This document shows, piece by piece, positions 51,871-54,724 of a DNA stretch of 54,724 bases. Origin of the DNA: Paenibacillus forsythiae T98. Lineage in GTDB: Bacteria > Bacillota > Bacilli > Paenibacillales > Paenibacillaceae. The notes below the pieces were generated by a model. It was not told the origin of the DNA. It was given only the letters and a program-made list of their open reading frames with translations, and ran no database searches. Position 1 is the stretch's first letter, and each line of letters starts with the position of its first letter. The stretch spans positions 1-54,724 of the forward strand of contig NZ_ASSC01000142.1 in NCBI RefSeq assembly GCF_000520735.1, in the 5' to 3' direction. A program made the position numbers and the translations under genes.

Positions 51871-51995
51871 CGTCTCCCATCTTTTGAGTGCTTCATGACG
51901 TACACTCCCAATAATGGATGATCCATCTAATTTAGGCAAGAGCGACTTTGATTATAGATATTTTGCAGATCAGCATCTGAGCTTGAGTCCAATGT

Positions 51996-52024
51996 AAAAA
52001 GCAACCGCACGTTATGATGTGATT
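51996..52024 (-). terminator. Terminator-like hairpin (copy 2) upstream of GNAT gene
   Basis: GCAACCGCA...TGTGATTGC on plus; on minus the hairpin is followed by TTTTTACA. No minus-strand gene ends here, so it is an orphan copy of the 50898-50925 terminator. Confidence 0.6.
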
Positions 52025-52164
52025 GCCAGGAGTGAAGTCATGTATGCTTTATGTTGTTCACCGCTTGTCGATAAAGTCCATCCGAGTTGTAAAATTCATA
52101 GTAAAAAATACCTAATCCTGCTAGAATGGGTTTGTTATATTGCCACATTTTAGGGGGACAAGAC

Positions 52165-53070
52165 TTGAAGAAACAAGTTATTTGGGGTCTCATAATTGCT
52201 ACATCCTTAGTTTCGGGATGCAGCGCTAAAGGAAACAATCAAGAAAGCTCTCCGACTGCGGCCATAGAGACTGAGAAACCCAGGAAATTAAGTGACTCTG
52301 AGAAGATTGCTTTGGAGTATGTAACTGTTTTTTTGAATGGGACCGATCTTGAAGCTAAGAAAAAGTTCGTTGCTGATAACATTTATCCCGACGTTCAACC
52401 CATATTCCAACTAGCTGCCTCGCAAGAAAGCACAGAGTCATCAAAGTTGCATAATCCAAAGGTCCTTGAATCCAAAGATTACACAGACAAAGAAGGCGGG
52501 AAGAATAAAATCGTTCTGATTGAGGGAGAGAAGTCATCCGTTCCTAAAAGTGAGCTTATCATCTTGATTAAAAATAATAAGATAGGGTGGGCCACAGGCC
52601 CATCGAATAAAGAAACCTTTGATGTAATAAGGAAGGAGTTTGCTCATCCGATCCCTTCAAGCTCACCAGCTGAAAGTGCCGTTGCTGATACAAAAGAAAA
52701 GTTAAAAGAAATTCGGAACTTCACCATTTCTGATATTTGGAATAGCGGATTTGTCGATATAAACTGGTTCATCGGAAGTGGCACGAACAGCACCGGAGAG
52801 AGTATGGATATTGATTTTGCGATGGAGCAATTGGGAAAAACCATGGATAAGAAAAAGGAGTATGACCAATACGTGGAGGGCCTTCCGTCTGAATATGATT
52901 CGCTGAAAAGCATATGGACTAAATTATCAGGCGAAGCCGACCGTATGTACCAACAACTTCAAACAACACCGCCTAAAGCTAACGACAAAAATGGAAATCT
53001 CGATGCCGGGAAATTGAACCAGTACTTGGAAGCCTTCGATAAAGCTGTTTCTGAATTAACCGAATCATAA
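52165..53070 (+). CDS. Lipoprotein of unknown function
   Basis: A 301-residue lipoprotein: signal LKKQVIWGLIIATSLVSGC with Cys in SGCSAKG, then a hydrophilic, Lys/Glu/Ser-rich protein with no recognised domain. The TTG at 52165 follows AGGGGGACAAG; an ATG at 52126 would put the signal too far from the N-terminus. Monocistronic. Attached to the outer face of the membrane. Confidence 0.78.
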   Translation: MKKQVIWGLIIATSLVSGCSAKGNNQESSPTAAIETEKPRKLSDSEKIALEYVTVFLNGTDLEAKKKFVADNIYPDVQPIFQLAASQESTESSKLHNPKVLESKDYTDKEGGKNKIVLIEGEKSSVPKSELIILIKNNKIGWATGPSNKETFDVIRKEFAHPIPSSSPAESAVADTKEKLKEIRNFTISDIWNSGFVDINWFIGSGTNSTGESMDIDFAMEQLGKTMDKKKEYDQYVEGLPSEYDSLKSIWTKLSGEADRMYQQLQTTPPKANDKNGNLDAGKLNQYLEAFDKAVSELTES

Positions 53071-53427
53071 TGTCACTGCATAGCATGGGTCACAACAACT
53101 GCTGCTATTCACGATTCACATCCTCTTGGATTAATGTAGGGGTCTCGTGATACTATCAAGGAAACATGCGTAATTAAGACCTACTATAACGTTATCTTGA
53201 ATCAGACCTCAAGCGTATTTGGTTAAACTTACATTAAAAAACGAAGATCTCAGGCTGCTCAGTCTCGCTTGAGATCTTCGTGTATTTGGACAGGTAAATG
53301 TGGCACCAACAAGCTATTTGCTGATAAGCAACACATAGCACTCCACGTACCCTGGGGGGCTAACACGGATGAAGTTTTCTATTAAATCTTGGTAGATTTA
53401 TCGTAAGTCCATTCAACCCCTTGCGGC
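53071..53427. other. Intergenic between lipoprotein and fic genes
   Basis: About 357 bases. Apart from the terminator at 53236-53281 I see no gene, repeat or RNA in it. Confidence 0.5.
53236..53281 (-). terminator. Rho-independent terminator of the fic gene
   Basis: Perfect 12-base arms ACGAAGATCTCA (53241-53252) and TGAGATCTTCGT (53270-53281); on the minus strand TTTTTAATG follows. On plus there is only a weak T stretch, but it may also stop the lipoprotein transcript. Confidence 0.75.
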
Positions 53428-54207
53428 TTACAACGATTGACCCATTCCCGGATGAGTCCCCGGCTCTTGCCCGGAGTTCCTCAACTCTGGAAAGAAATAA
53501 TCAACGAGCGCTTCATAGCGATCTTGAGCTGATCGGCAGGTATCCATCAAGTACCCTTTTTCGGAACGGTATTCTTTCAGGCCGCGATAATAAAACAACT
53601 TATGCTCATGATCAATGATGAAAGGCATAACATCATATTTTAGACATTCTTTAAACATGATGATCCTGCCAACCCGACCGTTGCCATCCTGGAACGGGTG
53701 GATGCTCTCAAATTCATGATGAAAATCCACAATGTCCTCAAGGGATATATTCGGCTTTTGATGGTATGCGGCCAGCAACTTGGCCATCGCGTCTGCTACT
53801 TTTCCCGGAGCCGTGGTTTTCATATCCCCCACCACATTGGGCCTCGCTTTATAATCGCCAACCCGAAACCACTCTTTCCTTTCATCCGAGGTCGTTCTCT
53901 TTAAGGTTCGGTGGAACTCCTTAATCATTCCTTCAGACAAAGCTTCATGCGCCATATTCAACATGTAGTCAAAACAGGAGAAGTGGTTTACCGTTTCAAT
54001 AATATCATCAACGCTTGCAGCTTCTTCCGGCGCTACATTTATCGTATTGGTTTCAAAAATATACCGGGTCTGATCCTCAGATAATCGACTTCCTTCAATA
54101 CGGTTGGAATTATAGGCAAGCTTAATTTGGGTCTGATGATACAGTCCCCCCTTAAGTCTCATCTTCATTTCTTCCTGCAGAAGCTTCAACAGGGTTTGAT
54201 TTGTCAT
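53428..54207 (-). CDS. Fic-domain protein, class II (self-inhibited)
   Basis: A 259-residue Fic protein. Catalytic motif HPFQDGNGRVGR (170-181) is complete, predicting AMP transfer to a target hydroxyl. The inhibitory helix motif S-x-x-x-E-G is at 34-39 (SNRIEG) upstream of the Fic core, so the enzyme is of the N-terminally self-inhibited class II and needs no separate antitoxin. ATG 54207 with AGGAGAAA; the frame open to 54258 is not supported by a site. Confidence 0.88.
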   Translation of the reverse strand: MTNQTLLKLLQEEMKMRLKGGLYHQTQIKLAYNSNRIEGSRLSEDQTRYIFETNTINVAPEEAASVDDIIETVNHFSCFDYMLNMAHEALSEGMIKEFHRTLKRTTSDERKEWFRVGDYKARPNVVGDMKTTAPGKVADAMAKLLAAYHQKPNISLEDIVDFHHEFESIHPFQDGNGRVGRIIMFKECLKYDVMPFIIDHEHKLFYYRGLKEYRSEKGYLMDTCRSAQDRYEALVDYFFPELRNSGQEPGTHPGMGQSL

Positions 54208-54385
54208 AGCATTTCTCCTAATCGAATCGTTCACAAGGATTCTTTGTCCGAAAATCAAGCTGATCCAGCCTTATTACTATCATTATAGCATTCTGCCACG
54301 CAAAATATGCACTGTTGTGATTCTTTCATCTAAGCATAGCCGTAATCATGAAGCTACCTGAGCAGTGTTCTCTCGCTGCAACAGC

Positions 54386-54411
54386 AAAAAACTCCGCCGC
54401 GGAGGTGGAGT
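54386..54411 (-). terminator. Possible terminator, minus strand
   Basis: ACTCC/GGAGT plus CC/GG pairs around a short loop, followed on the minus strand by TTTTTTG. It would stop a transcript entering from the right edge, e.g. that of the 54544-54672 frame. Confidence 0.5.
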
Positions 54412-54543
54412 CTATTACATCATTAGATGAGTTGGTGTATACTACAACCGATCAAACGAATCCAGGTAAATACGTTCCTTTACTTCCGGTGATAGGCAAG
54501 TATCCCGCTTAATTCATCAAGAGCGGATTGGGTCCAATATACA

Positions 54544-54672
54544 CTATATATTCAGTCCATCCTCGAATTCCCTTACCTTGGCCTGTAAATATTCGAGTCC
54601 GGCTTCCCATCCATAGATGCGTTCTTGTTCACGGTCCTCGCGGCTGTGTTGCACCTGCCGGATCAAATCCAC
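54544..54672 (-). CDS. Hypothetical small protein, right edge
   Basis: A minus-strand frame of about 42 residues (VDLIRQVQHSREDREQERIY then GWEAGLEYLQAKVREFEDG) ending in TAG at 54546-54544. Charged, helix-forming and coding-like. Start uncertain: GTG 54672, or TTG/GTG further upstream; a stop lies in frame shortly before. No family recognised. Confidence 0.4.
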   Translation of the reverse strand: MDLIRQVQHSREDREQERIYGWEAGLEYLQAKVREFEDGLNI

Positions 54673-54724
54673 CTTCAAGATATACAATATCACGCCTGTT
54701 GATTAACCACTAAATGGTAGAAAA

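Noticed and set aside
54348-54512. 54-codon plus-strand frame near the right edge
   Set aside because: Coding-like in part but no ribosome binding site and it spans a terminator hairpin on the other strand.
1-54724. CRISPR arrays, insertion sequences, integrases, prophage genes or attachment sites
   Set aside because: None recognised: no regular repeat-spacer pattern, no transposase or integrase motif.

Overview
The window looks like chromosome of a spore-forming Gram-positive of the Paenibacillus/Bacillales type. Reasons: a GerA-family spore germination locus with a sigma-G-like promoter, many lipoproteins with Gram-positive lipoboxes, strong GGAGG-type ribosome binding sites with frequent TTG/GTG starts, an FNR box of the Bacillus type, and gene content typical of Paenibacillus. 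This is inference; no ribosomal marker is present.

Layout. 1-8.3 kb: germination genes gerKB (+) and gerKA-gerKC-small membrane gene (-), a ferredoxin-nitroreductase, a decapitated AraC regulator, a DUF1284 gene, a PepSY membrane protein and an alpha/beta hydrolase. 8.3-20.7 kb: a GC-rich catabolic block, all on the minus strand. It holds eutA-eutB-eutC (B12-dependent ethanolamine ammonia-lyase and its reactivase), an acetamidase/formamidase, a GntR/FCD regulator, a nitrilase-family amidase, an HpcH/HpaI aldolase and a complete oligopeptide-type ABC importer. Two sigma-A promoters, in front of eutA and gntR, carry matching TGTATACA-type operators, so one regulator probably controls the whole block. 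20.7-25.4 kb: a decayed carboxymuconolactone-decarboxylase gene, a HAD phosphatase plus glycerol-1-phosphate-dehydrogenase pair, small orphan genes and a secreted fumarate-reductase-like flavoprotein under a clear FNR box.

25.4-36.1 kb: a compact ten-gene minus-strand operon, visibly more AT-rich than its neighbours, which I read as an undescribed biosynthetic gene cluster. It encodes a beta-RFAP-synthase/C-glycoside-synthase homologue, a CysRS-like protein that keeps its zinc ligands but has lost HIGH and KMSKS, three radical SAM proteins, an APH-fold kinase, an ABC exporter (ATPase and two ABC-2 permeases) and a complete second-type cysteinyl-tRNA synthetase. A promoter and an attenuator-like terminator with a tiny Cys-containing leader ORF precede it. 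The simplest model is a C-ribosylated or cysteine-linked small molecule that is exported, with the full CysRS as self-resistance or as a supplier of charged tRNA.

36.1-49.7 kb: an RNA-repair island. RlaP-type nucleotidyltransferase, slipin (Band-7) with tRNA-like RNA sequence upstream, two WYL regulators, an R2K-type ATP-grasp protein, a small conserved basic protein, the Hen1-Pnkp repair/methylation pair, and a MoxR ATPase with a double-zincin VWA protein. Together they suggest sensing and repair of ribotoxin-cleaved tRNA.

49.7-54.7 kb: an Lgt-like protein lacking the usual catalytic His, a double GNAT acetyltransferase flanked by two near-identical terminators, a lipoprotein of unknown function, a self-inhibited Fic protein and a short possible gene at the right edge.
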